A DNA stretch of 59,250 bases from Sphingobium chungbukense (GTDB lineage Bacteria; Pseudomonadota; Alphaproteobacteria; Sphingomonadales; Sphingomonadaceae), in the NCBI RefSeq assembly GCF_001005725.1, contig NZ_LBIC01000022.1, positions 1 through 59,250 of the forward strand. Direction: 5' to 3'. The notes under the pieces were generated by a model. That model searched no databases, was not told where the DNA came from, and saw only the letters and a list, made by a program, of their open reading frames with translations. Positions within the stretch are counted from its first letter, which is position 1; every line of letters starts with the position of its first letter. Shown one piece after another: positions 1-7,973 of this stretch. The position numbers were made by a program, and so were the translations under genes.

Positions 1-249
1 CTTCGGTGAAACGGTCACAAAGTCCGCGCGCACATAGGCGTTGTTGGTCGATTGGAGGTACTGGCCGCTTGCGCGGTAATTCATATACCAGACGATGGCC
101 GCGATGATGCCGGCGGCAAGCGCGGCGATGAGGACGTAGCGGACTATCGGGTAGCGCTCGAGAAGCGAGGGCTTCTTCTCAGCCTGGGTCTCCGATTGCG
201 CATCCTGCTTAGGGTCACTGCCGTTTTCTTCAGCCCGCTCGTCAGCCAC
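1..249 (-). CDS. HlyD/EmrA-type efflux periplasmic adaptor, N-terminal part (runs off the left edge)
   Basis: The reading frame is open from a GTG at 249 to base 1 (83 codons) and continues outside the window. About 36 mostly charged residues are followed by one hydrophobic segment (about residues 37-56, ending AIVWYM). After it comes STNNAYVRAD, close to the conserved entry motif of EmrA/HlyD membrane-fusion proteins that anchor in the inner membrane and bridge to an outer-membrane channel. Export of drugs or small toxic molecules is the usual role of this family; the substrate cannot be told from this piece. There is no ATG in a suitable place, so GTG is the chosen start. Confidence 0.75.
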   Translation of the reverse strand, partial: MADERAEENGSDPKQDAQSETQAEKKPSLLERYPIVRYVLIAALAAGIIAAIVWYMNYRASGQYLQSTNNAYVRADFVTVSPK

Positions 250-462
250 TCTACAACCCTATGATATGTAAACCGCGCCGTATCATAGTGGGCTTCGGAT
301 ATTATTCCACCTGTTCTGATTGATTTTCGTATGGAGCTTAACTCCGGCAGCCCGACAGAGCGGCGAGTGTTGGGTTCGCGTTGTTCCACCCCCCAATCTT
401 TAATGATCGAGGAAGTCACATGAACCCCACCTTTAAATGCTGAGCTTGTTAGCGTGAGCTCA

Positions 463-670
463 TCAGAGACGACAGCCTCGGGATATGGCGGCTCCCCGTA
501 AAAAGCCCCGCCGCGCAAACCCCGCATCGATTGCGGTATTGAGGCGACGTAGTGCTGGGGCTGCGCCTGTTATTTCCCTCACCAAGCCACGAAAAGGTAT
601 GATCGAGTTGACAATCGTCTTTCCACCAGCTTCCGCCACTTTACCAAGACGATTTTCGTTACGGTCCGCT
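463..670 (-). pseudogene. 3' part of a small secreted-protein gene split by the IS4/IS66 insertion
   Basis: This fragment encodes about 68 residues (from GADRNENRLGKV to the stop at 463). It is the missing C-terminal half of the gene that starts at 5649. Removing the insertion 679-5365 and one copy of the 8-bp duplication (671-678 and 5366-5373) joins the two pieces in one frame, giving 164 codons including the stop. It contains a Gly-rich and hydrophobic stretch (NSIIPFRGLVREITGAAPAL) and a basic end. It sits just downstream of the Mla operon on the same strand. I do not recognise a function. Confidence 0.8.
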
Positions 671-678
671 CCTACATC
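671..678. repeat. 8-bp target duplication, left copy (IS4-family element)
   Basis: CCTACATC at 671-678 is repeated at 5366-5373, immediately outside the two inverted terminal repeats. This marks a simple transposition into the secreted-protein gene. Confidence 0.85.
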
Positions 679-812
679 GTAAGCGTGGGCTGGAGCTTCC
701 AATTACCCACATCTCGCCGCACGACTGATTCCGCTCGACTCATGGCTATTGCCTGAAGGGAGCGGCCCATGATTCATCCCCAAGCACCATTTCGCTGGAG
801 CGGGGGTGCAAG

Positions 813-2160
813 GTGGGAAATTCTGTTTTCGATGCGGCCGGATGGGCTGATGGAGAAGTTGATCCCGGCGCCTTTCGTGATAAGCGGCTGGGCGAACGGC
901 TTCGCACGATGCTTGAGCAGATGGCAGGTGCGATCGGCGCGCCGATTCCGATGGCTTGTCAGGACTGGGCCAATACCAAGGCGGCGTACCGCTTTTTGTC
1001 GAACGGCGCGGTCAACGAGGGTGAGATTCTCGCCGGGCATTTTCAGGCAACTCAGGCGCGTGTGGCTGCCCTTGACGGGTTCATCCTCGTTTTGCAGGAC
1101 ACCACCGAATTTTCCTATCAACGGCGCAATCCCGAGCGGATTGGTGCCATCGGTCTTTCACCGAGCCGGCGCGATGAATGGTCGGCTTCGGCTTCATATG
1201 GTCTGCGGCCTGCTCATGCACTCCAGCCTGGCGGTCACAACCGAGGGATTGCCACTGGGCCTGACAGCGGCGAAATTCTGGACCCGTACCAAGTTCAAGG
1301 GCACCAACGCGTTGAAGCGGCGGATCAACCCCACTCGGGTGCCGATCGAGGAGAAGGAGAGCTACCGCTGGCTCGAAAATATGCGCCAGTCGACGGCGCT
1401 GCTGGGCGACCCGGGGCGACTGGTTCACATTGGCGACCGGGAGAACGACATTTACGAGTTTTTCTGCGAAACACAGGCGCTCGGCACGCATTTCCTGGTG
1501 CGCACCTGTGTCGACCGTCTGGCCGGTGACGGTGGCCATACAATAGCCGATGAAATGAGCGAAACCACCGTGAAGGGCGTGCATCGGGTCAGCGTTGGCA
1601 AGGATGATCATGCCGACATTGAGCTACGCTATCGGCGCATCCAGGTTTTGCCGCCGATTGGAAAGCAAAAGCGCTATCCCTCCCTCAGCCTGACCATCTT
1701 GCACGCCCGTGAGTGTGGAACACCGGAGGGTCGACCCCCGATCGACTGGCGGCTCATCACCGATCTACCGGTAACAACGCCGGACGAAGCCATCGAAAAG
1801 CTCGACTGGTACGCCCAGCGTTGGAAGATTGAACTTTTCCACAAGATACTCAAATCCGGCTGCCGAGCCGAGGATGCACGGTTGCGGACCGCCGAACGCC
1901 TCGCCAACCTGATCGCCATATTCTGCATTCTGTCCTGGCGTCTGTTCTGGATGACCATGATCAACCGCACCGCTCCTGATGCATCGCCTCGGCTGGTCCT
2001 GACCGATGGTGAAATCACGCTGATCGACCGTCTTGCGGCGTACCGGAAGAACGGATCCGCAAGCAGAACCCTCGCCGATTATCTGACCCAAATCGCTCGA
2101 CTCGGAGGCTATCTTGCGCGAGCCCATGATCCACCTCCCGGCAACATTGTCATCTGGAGT
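813..2160 (+). pseudogene. IS4-family transposase, frameshifted and split by IS66
   Basis: A GTG at 813 with a G-rich ribosome site just upstream opens a frame with a Tn5-like N-terminal DNA-binding domain (DKRLGERL, NTKAAYRFLSN, LQDTTEFSY). Between about 1130 and 1190 the homology passes to another frame, which carries the catalytic DDE region (HIGDRENDIYEFF, YAQRWKIELFHKILKSG). That frame is cut at 2160 by the IS66 element. The last 20 or so codons (GWSRLMDIKIG to a TAA at 5339-5341) lie on the far side at 5279-5341. No slippery site was evident, so I read the frameshift as damage, not programmed. Confidence 0.8.
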
Positions 2161-2196
2161 GTAAGCGCCGACAGAAGGTGGCGTTGACGCGGCCAG

Positions 2197-2790
2197 TCAG
2201 GCTTTGCGGCGTGTCCGCGGCGCCCATTTTTTCGCGAGCGCTTCCAGCCTTGCCTCGATCAGGGGGATATCGGGCTGGGCGTTGGGATCATGGTCGTCGC
2301 CGAGGGTCTCCAGCGCCTCTTCATGATATTCATGTTGGGGGTCGCCGAGCGCTTCGAGCTTTTCAGCATAGCCCCACGGGCCACCGCAGTCTTCTGGCGG
2401 CCTCATGCCTACTGCGTCGAGGATGAGCGGATATGTCAGGTCCGGCCTGGCCGGGCTGACGCGCTCGATCTTGACGCTGTGATCCCAGGCATCGCCAAAG
2501 TCGTAGAGATATTGGAAGGTCTTGCGCCTGGTATCCGCCAGAACCTGGGCGAGGGTAGCTTTACGGGCGTCGAGCGGTCCGTCGAAGCCGTATTCAGGAT
2601 CGGGGATGCCGAAGCCGGTTTGCCCGAAGCTCATTTCCCACAGGTGAGAGTCCGTCCAGGAAAAGGCCGTCTGGAAGACGGTGTGCAGGCGATCGAGCCG
2701 GATATTGAGCGGGACCTCCAGCGTCCGACTGACGGTCGGTGTGACATCGTCCAGCGTAATCTTCATCCGCACCACGGTGCCGTTGCTCAC
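2197..2790 (-). CDS. Plasmid pRiA4b ORF-3-like protein (IS66 passenger)
   Basis: The product is 197 residues. It has the pattern of the pRiA4b ORF-3 family: N-terminal KITLDDVTPTVSRTLEVP, HTVFQTAFSWTDSHLWEM, central FQYLYDFGDAWDHSVKIE, and ILDAVGMRPPEDCGGPWGY. Its start overlaps the tnpC stop by 4 bases, so it is probably co-translated as the last gene of the IS66 operon. The biochemical role of this family is not established. It is often carried by IS66 relatives and plasmids, so its presence here marks it as cargo and not a gene of the host region. Confidence 0.85.
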   Translation of the reverse strand: MSNGTVVRMKITLDDVTPTVSRTLEVPLNIRLDRLHTVFQTAFSWTDSHLWEMSFGQTGFGIPDPEYGFDGPLDARKATLAQVLADTRRKTFQYLYDFGDAWDHSVKIERVSPARPDLTYPLILDAVGMRPPEDCGGPWGYAEKLEALGDPQHEYHEEALETLGDDHDPNAQPDIPLIEARLEALAKKWAPRTRRKA

Positions 2791-4382
2791 GCAGCCTTCT
2801 CCAGATCGTTGGTCATCCTCGATGTCTGCCAGTTCCAGGGCAAGAAGTCATCGATCCGATTGATCGGATGGTTGCCGATGCGCTCGATGACGTCGGTAAA
2901 CCAGGCCTCGGGCTCGACACCGTTGAGGCGGCATGTGCCGGCCAGCGAGTAAAAGAGCGCGGCGGCCTCTCCACCCTTCATGGAGCCGACGAACATCCAG
3001 TTCCGGCGCCCAAGAGCGACACCGCGCAGCGCGTTTTCCACCAGATTGTTGCTGATCTCGAGCCGACCATCATCGCAGTAGCGGATCATGGCCCGCCAGC
3101 GGTTGAGCGGATAGCGACAGGCACGCGCCAGATTGCTGTCGGAAGACAGGCCACGATTCTGGGTTTCGAGCCAGACGCGCAATGCCTCCAGCTTCGGCAT
3201 CGCCTTGATTTGGCGGATACGTCTTCGCTCATCAGGTGGCGCACCCTTGATATCGCGCTCGATGGCGAAGAGTTCGGCGATCCGCACGACCGCCTCCGCC
3301 GCGATCGGTGACGGGCTCTTTTCCAGTATGTCGGTAAATTTCCTACGACTGTGACTCCAGCATCCAACTTCGACGATGTCCCTGGGAGCCTTGGTTTTGG
3401 GGTCGCGGTAAAGCGCGTTATAGCCCGCAAAACCATCCGCCTGGAGATACCCCTGATAGCCGGCGAGATGCTTTGCCGGATGCGCTCCGCCACGATCTGC
3501 GCTGAAGCGGAAGGCCACGGCGGGCGGGCTCATGTCGCCGCTGGAGCGATCATCGCGCAGATACACCCAGAAGTGCCCGGTTCGACTGCCGTCGCCATTG
3601 CCCAGCAGCGTGACCGACGTGTCGTCCCCATGGATTTTGGCGGCTTCCCGGATATAGGCGAACAACCGCTCGCCCAGCGGCGCCAGCAGCCACGCCAGTT
3701 TTCGCGCCCAGCGGCTCATCACATCCCGATCAATGTGAAGCCCAACGCGGCGGAAGATTACCGACTGCCGGTGCCAGGGCTGGTGATCGACAAAGCGATT
3801 GACGACGAGGTGGGCCAGCAGGGCGCTGCTCGCCATCACCTTGGGCAGCGGCAGATCGACAGCGGGCGCTTGTCGGATCTGTTCGCAGGATCGGCACGCC
3901 AGCCTGGGCCGGACATGGCGGATGACCCGGAAGCGCGCCGGGACATAGTCGAGAACCTCAGTGACGGCCTCGTCGATCTGCACTGACGGTCCATTACAAC
4001 CGGCACTGCACGGGCCGGGCTGATGATCGACGGTCTGACGCGGGAAGTGTGCGGGAAGCGGAACGCGGCCGCCGGCTTTGCGGGCCGATTTCATCACGGG
4101 CGGCGCTGACACCTCATCGTTTGCCGGTTCCGGGGCTTCGACCTCCTCGAACATCAGCCGCAGCTGGGCGATATCCATTTTCTCGGAGCTGCGGCCGAAC
4201 TGGACGCGCAGCAGCCGCGCGACACGATGCTCGAGCTTTTCGATCCGCAAGGTCTGGGCTTTGACGGTGGCTTGCGCCGCCGTCAGTTCGGCCCGTTCCT
4301 GCTCCATGACATCGGCCATCTCCAGCAGCATTTTCTGCAAGAGAACCGGGTCTGTGGGAAGGCGATCAAGGGCGAACCGCAT
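2787..4382 (-). CDS. tnpC: IS66 transposase TnpC
   Basis: This 531-residue DDE transposase is full length for IS66. It shows an N-terminal coiled coil (about residues 25-60), then LLRVQFGRSSEKM, a Cys-rich zinc-binding stretch (CRSCEQI), and the catalytic core with HGDDTSVTLL, LQADGFAGYNALY, CWSHSRRKF and the C-terminal NNLVENALRGVALGRRNWMFVGS. It catalyses cutting and joining of the IS66 ends together with TnpA and TnpB, acting on DNA in the cytoplasm. Confidence 0.93.
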   Translation of the reverse strand: MRFALDRLPTDPVLLQKMLLEMADVMEQERAELTAAQATVKAQTLRIEKLEHRVARLLRVQFGRSSEKMDIAQLRLMFEEVEAPEPANDEVSAPPVMKSARKAGGRVPLPAHFPRQTVDHQPGPCSAGCNGPSVQIDEAVTEVLDYVPARFRVIRHVRPRLACRSCEQIRQAPAVDLPLPKVMASSALLAHLVVNRFVDHQPWHRQSVIFRRVGLHIDRDVMSRWARKLAWLLAPLGERLFAYIREAAKIHGDDTSVTLLGNGDGSRTGHFWVYLRDDRSSGDMSPPAVAFRFSADRGGAHPAKHLAGYQGYLQADGFAGYNALYRDPKTKAPRDIVEVGCWSHSRRKFTDILEKSPSPIAAEAVVRIAELFAIERDIKGAPPDERRRIRQIKAMPKLEALRVWLETQNRGLSSDSNLARACRYPLNRWRAMIRYCDDGRLEISNNLVENALRGVALGRRNWMFVGSMKGGEAAALFYSLAGTCRLNGVEPEAWFTDVIERIGNHPINRIDDFLPWNWQTSRMTNDLEKAA

Positions 4383-4449
4383 GCCGCCGATAATAGCCGA
4401 AGCCCACGGTAAATCCTACATAAAATGGCGGTTTTCCTGATCTTTTTGG

Positions 4450-4806
4450 CTATGCGAGCCTCGGCGTGATCACCTCGTCGTGGACGATCGCCTGCTTCCA
4501 GTTCAGCCCTTCAACCAGCATCGCCATCTGGGCTGCCGACAGGCGGAGCGCGCCCTCATGAGCACGAGGCCACACGAACTTTCCGCGCTCGAGACGCTTC
4601 GCATACACGCATAGCCCGGACCCGTCCCAGACCAAGGCCTTCAACCTGTCGCCCCTTTTCCCGCGGAACAGGAAAACCGCCCCCGAGAAGGGATCAAGCT
4701 GAAGAATATTGCGCACCTGCGCCGACAGCCCATCAAATCCCTTGCGCATGTCGCACGGCGCCAGCGACAGATAGATTTTCGTCGAAGGCGGGAACGCCAG
4801 GCTCAA
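4450..4806 (-). CDS. tnpB: IS66 accessory protein TnpB
   Basis: The product has 118 residues with the signature pattern of IS66 Orf2: YLSLAPCDMRKGFDGLSAQV, AVFLFRGKRGDRLKALVWDGSG, CVYAKRLERGKFVWP. The start overlaps the tnpA stop by 4 bases (ATGA), consistent with coupled translation. It is required for IS66 transposition in studied members, but its exact action is unclear. Confidence 0.93.
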   Translation of the reverse strand: MSLAFPPSTKIYLSLAPCDMRKGFDGLSAQVRNILQLDPFSGAVFLFRGKRGDRLKALVWDGSGLCVYAKRLERGKFVWPRAHEGALRLSAAQMAMLVEGLNWKQAIVHDEVITPRLA

Positions 4807-5201
4807 TGATCCAGCTCCCGCAGGACATCGAGCACCTGTTTCAGGGCGGCCCGATCGACCTCGCCATCAACCAACACCGTCAGGCCGCACCGCCCGCGGA
4901 CCTCGATCCGCCCTGGTTCCCCAGTTTTAGCCGACGGCGAAGACGATGCCAGTTCGACCGGCACGAAGCCTGCCATCGCTCCGCGGAGCAGCTGCTTGCG
5001 CCAGGTATAGAGCTGGCCTGTTCCAATGCTGTGCCGTCGAGCTACGGTCGATATGATCGCGCCAGGCGCCGTCGTCTCCTTCAGGATCGCCAGCTTCTCC
5101 TCGTCGCTCCAGTTCCGACGCCGCTCCAACCGTACAAGCGCTCCGCCATCACCGCGACCGCTCATACGAGGCTCGTTTGACTGCTCGATGTCCATGCTCA
5201 C
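4803..5201 (-). CDS. tnpA: IS66 accessory protein TnpA (helix-turn-helix)
   Basis: The 132-residue product has a central helix-turn-helix of the transposase IS3/IS911-like type (RRNWSDEEKLAILKETTAPG, then STVARRHSIGTGQLYTWRKQ). It is the first gene of the IS66 operon and probably binds the element ends. Its C-terminal part (EVRGRCGLTVLVDGEVDRAAL) is the usual second half of IS66 Orf1. Confidence 0.92.
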   Translation of the reverse strand: MSMDIEQSNEPRMSGRGDGGALVRLERRRNWSDEEKLAILKETTAPGAIISTVARRHSIGTGQLYTWRKQLLRGAMAGFVPVELASSSPSAKTGEPGRIEVRGRCGLTVLVDGEVDRAALKQVLDVLRELDH

Positions 5202-5365
5202 GCCTCCTCAAAAGCCGCGAGCTTTCCTATTCCGCTGCCGGCAGCAAGGCCGCCTTCCGTCGGCGCTTACTCTGGAGTGGATGGTCCCGACTGATGGACA
5301 TCAAAATCGGTGCCGACGTCAGCCGTGTCACTTGTGGGTAATTGGAAGCGTCAGACCCCGCTTAC

Positions 5366-5649
5366 CCTACATCGAAATCCGGTCCGAGAACATCGTCCAA
5401 CTCAGCGATATTACGCTTTATCTCGTTGCAGGTGCGGGTCGATGCCCGATCATATGGGTTAGAAGAAGCGCTTAAGAGAATGGGTGGGATATCCTGCTTT
5501 ACCGCTCCAACGTCTTTAGCTGGTTGGGAGGCAATAGATCGAACTGAATCCGTTCCGGTATTTTTGGATTCCTTGTGTCCCTCCTGAGCCGCGCCGGCAG
5601 ACGCAAAAGTCAGTACCAAGATAGTAAAGGCAGCTGAAAATTTCGTCAT
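5366..5649 (-). pseudogene. 5' part of the secreted-protein gene split by the IS4/IS66 insertion
   Basis: An ATG at 5649 begins a signal peptide (FSAAFTILVLTFASAGAA) followed by a polar linker and a CNEIKRNIAELDDVLGPDFD motif. The frame enters the IS4 end and meets a stop within it at 5362-5364. The rest of the protein lies at 463-670. The uninterrupted product would have 163 residues and go to the periplasm or outer envelope. It is the last gene after the Mla operon on the same strand (27 bp after the lipoprotein gene), so a role near that system is possible but unproven. Confidence 0.8.
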
Positions 5650-5676
5650 ATCCGTCCCTATCTACTATGATAATAT

Positions 5677-6270
5677 TCAGATATTCCTGTACCACAGGGT
5701 AATCTCTTGTGTGATATTGGAGACGCCAGCACGATAAGCTGCAACGATGGACGTCACCGTCGCATCAGTGGCTCTTGTTCGCGATTCGAAGGACCGCACT
5801 GCCACATCACGTGCTGCCCCGCTTGTGACCTCTGCGCGCACGACAATAGTGATCAATGGGGGAGCCTTCAGTCCCTGATCAAAGGTGGCCGTGAACTGCG
5901 AAATTTCCGCCGACATGATGTCCGCCGGTTTTTGGAAGTCGCTTCGCGCAACTCGCGTTCGGGAAGACTGCTCCAGCTGGTCAATCAGAGCTAGACGGAA
6001 CATCTCCGGGACGGGTTGGGACCAACGTGCTTTTGCGAGAGCAGCAACCCGCGAGTTGGCATTGGTTTCAATGCTGTCAGGCCGCAGATTATTCGGAAAT
6101 GAAAGCTGGCGGACAGCAACAACCCGTGCATCGGCATCAGGCTGCCTTTGCGGGGGCTCACTGCGAAAGGAATATAGGTCCGCAGGCTTACCTCCGCCCA
6201 GAAGCCCACCAACACAGCCCGACAGCGAGACTAAGAGGAGCGCTGAAGAGATTTTTAGCAAACTTTTCAC
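5677..6270 (-). CDS. ABC-type transport auxiliary lipoprotein (MCE/Mla-linked)
   Basis: The product has 197 residues with a lipoprotein signal (LLLVSLSGC, Cys19) and the fold signature of the PqiC/ABC_trans_aux family (DLYSFRSEP, ARVVAVRQLSFPNNLRPDSIET, SQPVPEMFRLALIDQLE). The start overlaps the end of mlaD by 4 bases. In related systems such lipoproteins sit at the outer membrane and receive or hand over lipids from the MCE protein. It is the fourth gene of the mlaE-F-D-lipoprotein operon and probably replaces MlaA or MlaC functions in this lineage. Confidence 0.85.
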   Translation of the reverse strand: MKSLLKISSALLLVSLSGCVGGLLGGGKPADLYSFRSEPPQRQPDADARVVAVRQLSFPNNLRPDSIETNANSRVAALAKARWSQPVPEMFRLALIDQLEQSSRTRVARSDFQKPADIMSAEISQFTATFDQGLKAPPLITIVVRAEVTSGAARDVAVRSFESRTRATDATVTSIVAAYRAGVSNITQEITLWYRNI

Positions 6271-7202
6271 TTTGGCAGCTCCACTTCTCGCGCTTTCCCT
6301 CTTCCGAGAACAGAACGCGGATCTTGCTGTATTTGTCGGGTAAGTCGATCGAGTGACTCGGCAGCCTTTTCAAGCCCACGTAGAGCCCCCGCCACACGAT
6401 TACCTTCTGGCCCCTCAAGACCTTCTGCACTCGCGTTCAACTTAGCTATAAAAGCCCGTGCATCGTTCGTCGCGCTCTTCGCATTCGCGGCCGCTTCTCG
6501 GATGTCTGCAAAGGCTTGCGTACCATCGCCCTGAATAGCGGTTCTCGCAGCCGCCGCAGCCTGCTCGATGTCACCCGACGCTGAATCAAGGCGACGGATT
6601 GCATTTTGAGCATCCGCAAACATTGCCTTTCGACTGTTAAGTTCTGCCGTCACTGATCTGATGTCAGCGAGCATGCCATCGACCTTTGCGATATTTCGGT
6701 CAGAAAGCACCCGATTGACCCGATCGAATGATTCAGAAACCTTAGCGAGGGTCTGCCCTCCCGCTTCCAGCACCGAATCCAACGACCCGGGCTTCGCCCT
6801 TATTATCGGGGGCTGCTCACGCGAAGCATCGCGAAGCAGTGGCCTTGTAGGCGAACCAGGAGTTAACTGGATAATGCTGACCCCTGTCACACCTTGGGAC
6901 TCTTTTGAGGCAAATGTATCTACCCTTATGGGTGTACTCTCTTCGACCTTCACATCGATAATCACACGGCGAGAATTCGATGGATCTACACGAAGCTTCG
7001 TGATCTCCCCGACCTTGATGCCGTTAAAGTCAACTTCGCTACCTTCGGTTAGGCCGCGCACAGGTCCGTCAAAAACAACTCGATAATGGTCGAAGCCTTT
7101 ACCAAATTGGTCGTTACCTAGCCAGAGAATGAAGCCGATCGCTGCCACCAGCAGACCAACTGTCAGACTACCCACCAGAGCGTAATTGGCATGCCTCTCC
7201 AT
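6267..7202 (-). CDS. mlaD: MCE-family lipid-binding protein MlaD
   Basis: The 311-residue product has an N-terminal membrane anchor (about residues 8-29), then an MCE domain (YRVVFDGPVRGLTEGSEVDFNGIKVGEITKLRV). A long alpha-helical region rich in Ala, Asp and Arg follows, which probably forms the periplasmic coiled-coil barrel. It would bind lipids in the periplasm as the partner of the MlaFE transporter encoded just upstream; the spacing to mlaF is zero bases. It is longer than E. coli MlaD, as is common in alphaproteobacteria. Confidence 0.9.
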   Translation of the reverse strand: MERHANYALVGSLTVGLLVAAIGFILWLGNDQFGKGFDHYRVVFDGPVRGLTEGSEVDFNGIKVGEITKLRVDPSNSRRVIIDVKVEESTPIRVDTFASKESQGVTGVSIIQLTPGSPTRPLLRDASREQPPIIRAKPGSLDSVLEAGGQTLAKVSESFDRVNRVLSDRNIAKVDGMLADIRSVTAELNSRKAMFADAQNAIRRLDSASGDIEQAAAAARTAIQGDGTQAFADIREAAANAKSATNDARAFIAKLNASAEGLEGPEGNRVAGALRGLEKAAESLDRLTRQIQQDPRSVLGRGKAREVELPK

Positions 7203-7973
7203 TTAGTCGCCACCTGAGTTGAATCGCCGTGCTCTTCGGCTTTGAAAATAAGAGCGTGTCCATTCGTCTTCAGAATCACGCAGTTTCTCGACTGCGTCAG
7301 ACGCGACGATCCTTTTGTCCGCCAGAACCGCTACTCGATCAGAAATTTGAAACAGGCTGTCCAGGTCGTGGGTGACCATGACGACAGTCAATTCCAAGGC
7401 ATCACGCAGCGATACGATCAAGTCGTCAAACTCTGCAGCCGCGAGGGGATCGAGGCCTGCCGTTGGCTCATCTAAAAAAAGAAGCTTGGGATCGAGCGCT
7501 AGTGCACGTGCAACGCCAGCACGTTTTCTCATGCCGCCGGAAAGTTCTGCCGAGCGCTTATAAGCTGCATCATTAGCAAGCCCAACCAGAGAGATCTTCA
7601 TCTGGGCCAATCGGCTTAGAAACTTGCCTCGAATTTCGGTATGTTCAAGAAACGGCGCTTCGACATTCTCTTGAAGCGTCAGGGACGAAAATAGCGCACC
7701 GTTTTGAAACATGACGCCCATGTTCGATGCGAGCCATTGCCGATCAGGACTATTAAAGATGTCCTGACCGTCTACTATTACCGATCCAGAAACTGGTCTC
7801 TGTAATCCCAACATCGTATTGAGCAACACGGATTTTCCGCCGCCCGAAGCGCCAACTATTCCAAGAATCTCCCCGCGATAGACGTCGAGGTCTAAATCTT
7901 CATGGATTACCGTTTTACCGAACGCTGTTTTAAGGTCGCGTACTTCGATCACCCTTTCCCGCTCGGCCATCAC
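7203..7973 (-). CDS. mlaF: Lipid-transport ABC ATPase MlaF
   Basis: This 256-residue ATPase is complete. It has Walker A GASGGGKS (41-48), a Q-loop in MGVMFQNGALFSSLT, signature LSGGMRKR, Walker B LLFLDEP and H-loop MVTHDLDS. It powers inner-membrane lipid transport with the permease encoded immediately upstream; the two genes overlap by 4 bases (ATGATG; the second ATG is an equally possible start). The family is also known as Ttg2A/Mkl. Confidence 0.93.
   Translation of the reverse strand: MMAERERVIEVRDLKTAFGKTVIHEDLDLDVYRGEILGIVGASGGGKSVLLNTMLGLQRPVSGSVIVDGQDIFNSPDRQWLASNMGVMFQNGALFSSLTLQENVEAPFLEHTEIRGKFLSRLAQMKISLVGLANDAAYKRSAELSGGMRKRAGVARALALDPKLLFLDEPTAGLDPLAAAEFDDLIVSLRDALELTVVMVTHDLDSLFQISDRVAVLADKRIVASDAVEKLRDSEDEWTRSYFQSRRARRFNSGGD

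Larger units (their letters stand above)
2161..5270 (-). mobile_element. IS66-family insertion sequence with a passenger gene
   Basis: Terminal repeats begin GTAAGCGCCGAC on both sides (2161 rightward; 5270 leftward) and match at most of about 25 positions. Flanking copies of TCTGGAGT at 2153-2160 and 5271-5278 are the 8-bp duplication usual for IS66. It carries the standard three genes tnpA, tnpB and tnpC plus a fourth gene after tnpC. All four reading frames are intact, so this copy may be active. Confidence 0.92.
679..5365. mobile_element. IS4-family (Tn5/IS50-like) insertion sequence, itself interrupted by IS66
   Basis: The ends are imperfect inverted repeats of about 33 bp. The left copy is 679-711 and the right copy is 5333-5365. 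The inner 17 bases (GCTTCCAATTACCCACA) are identical and the outer part begins GTAAGCG in both. An 8-bp duplication flanks the element. Without the IS66 insert and one copy of its duplication the element would be about 1.57 kb, normal for this family. The transposase is frameshifted and split, so the copy should be unable to move on its own. Confidence 0.85.

Noticed and set aside
144..527. 127-residue open frame on the minus strand
   Set aside because: It overlaps the HlyD start in another frame and the C-terminal part of the split gene, has no ribosome site and no recognisable motif.
813..2187. Programmed frameshift in the IS4-family transposase
   Set aside because: No slippery heptamer or downstream structure was apparent near the frame change, and the gene is also split by IS66, so decay is the simpler reading.
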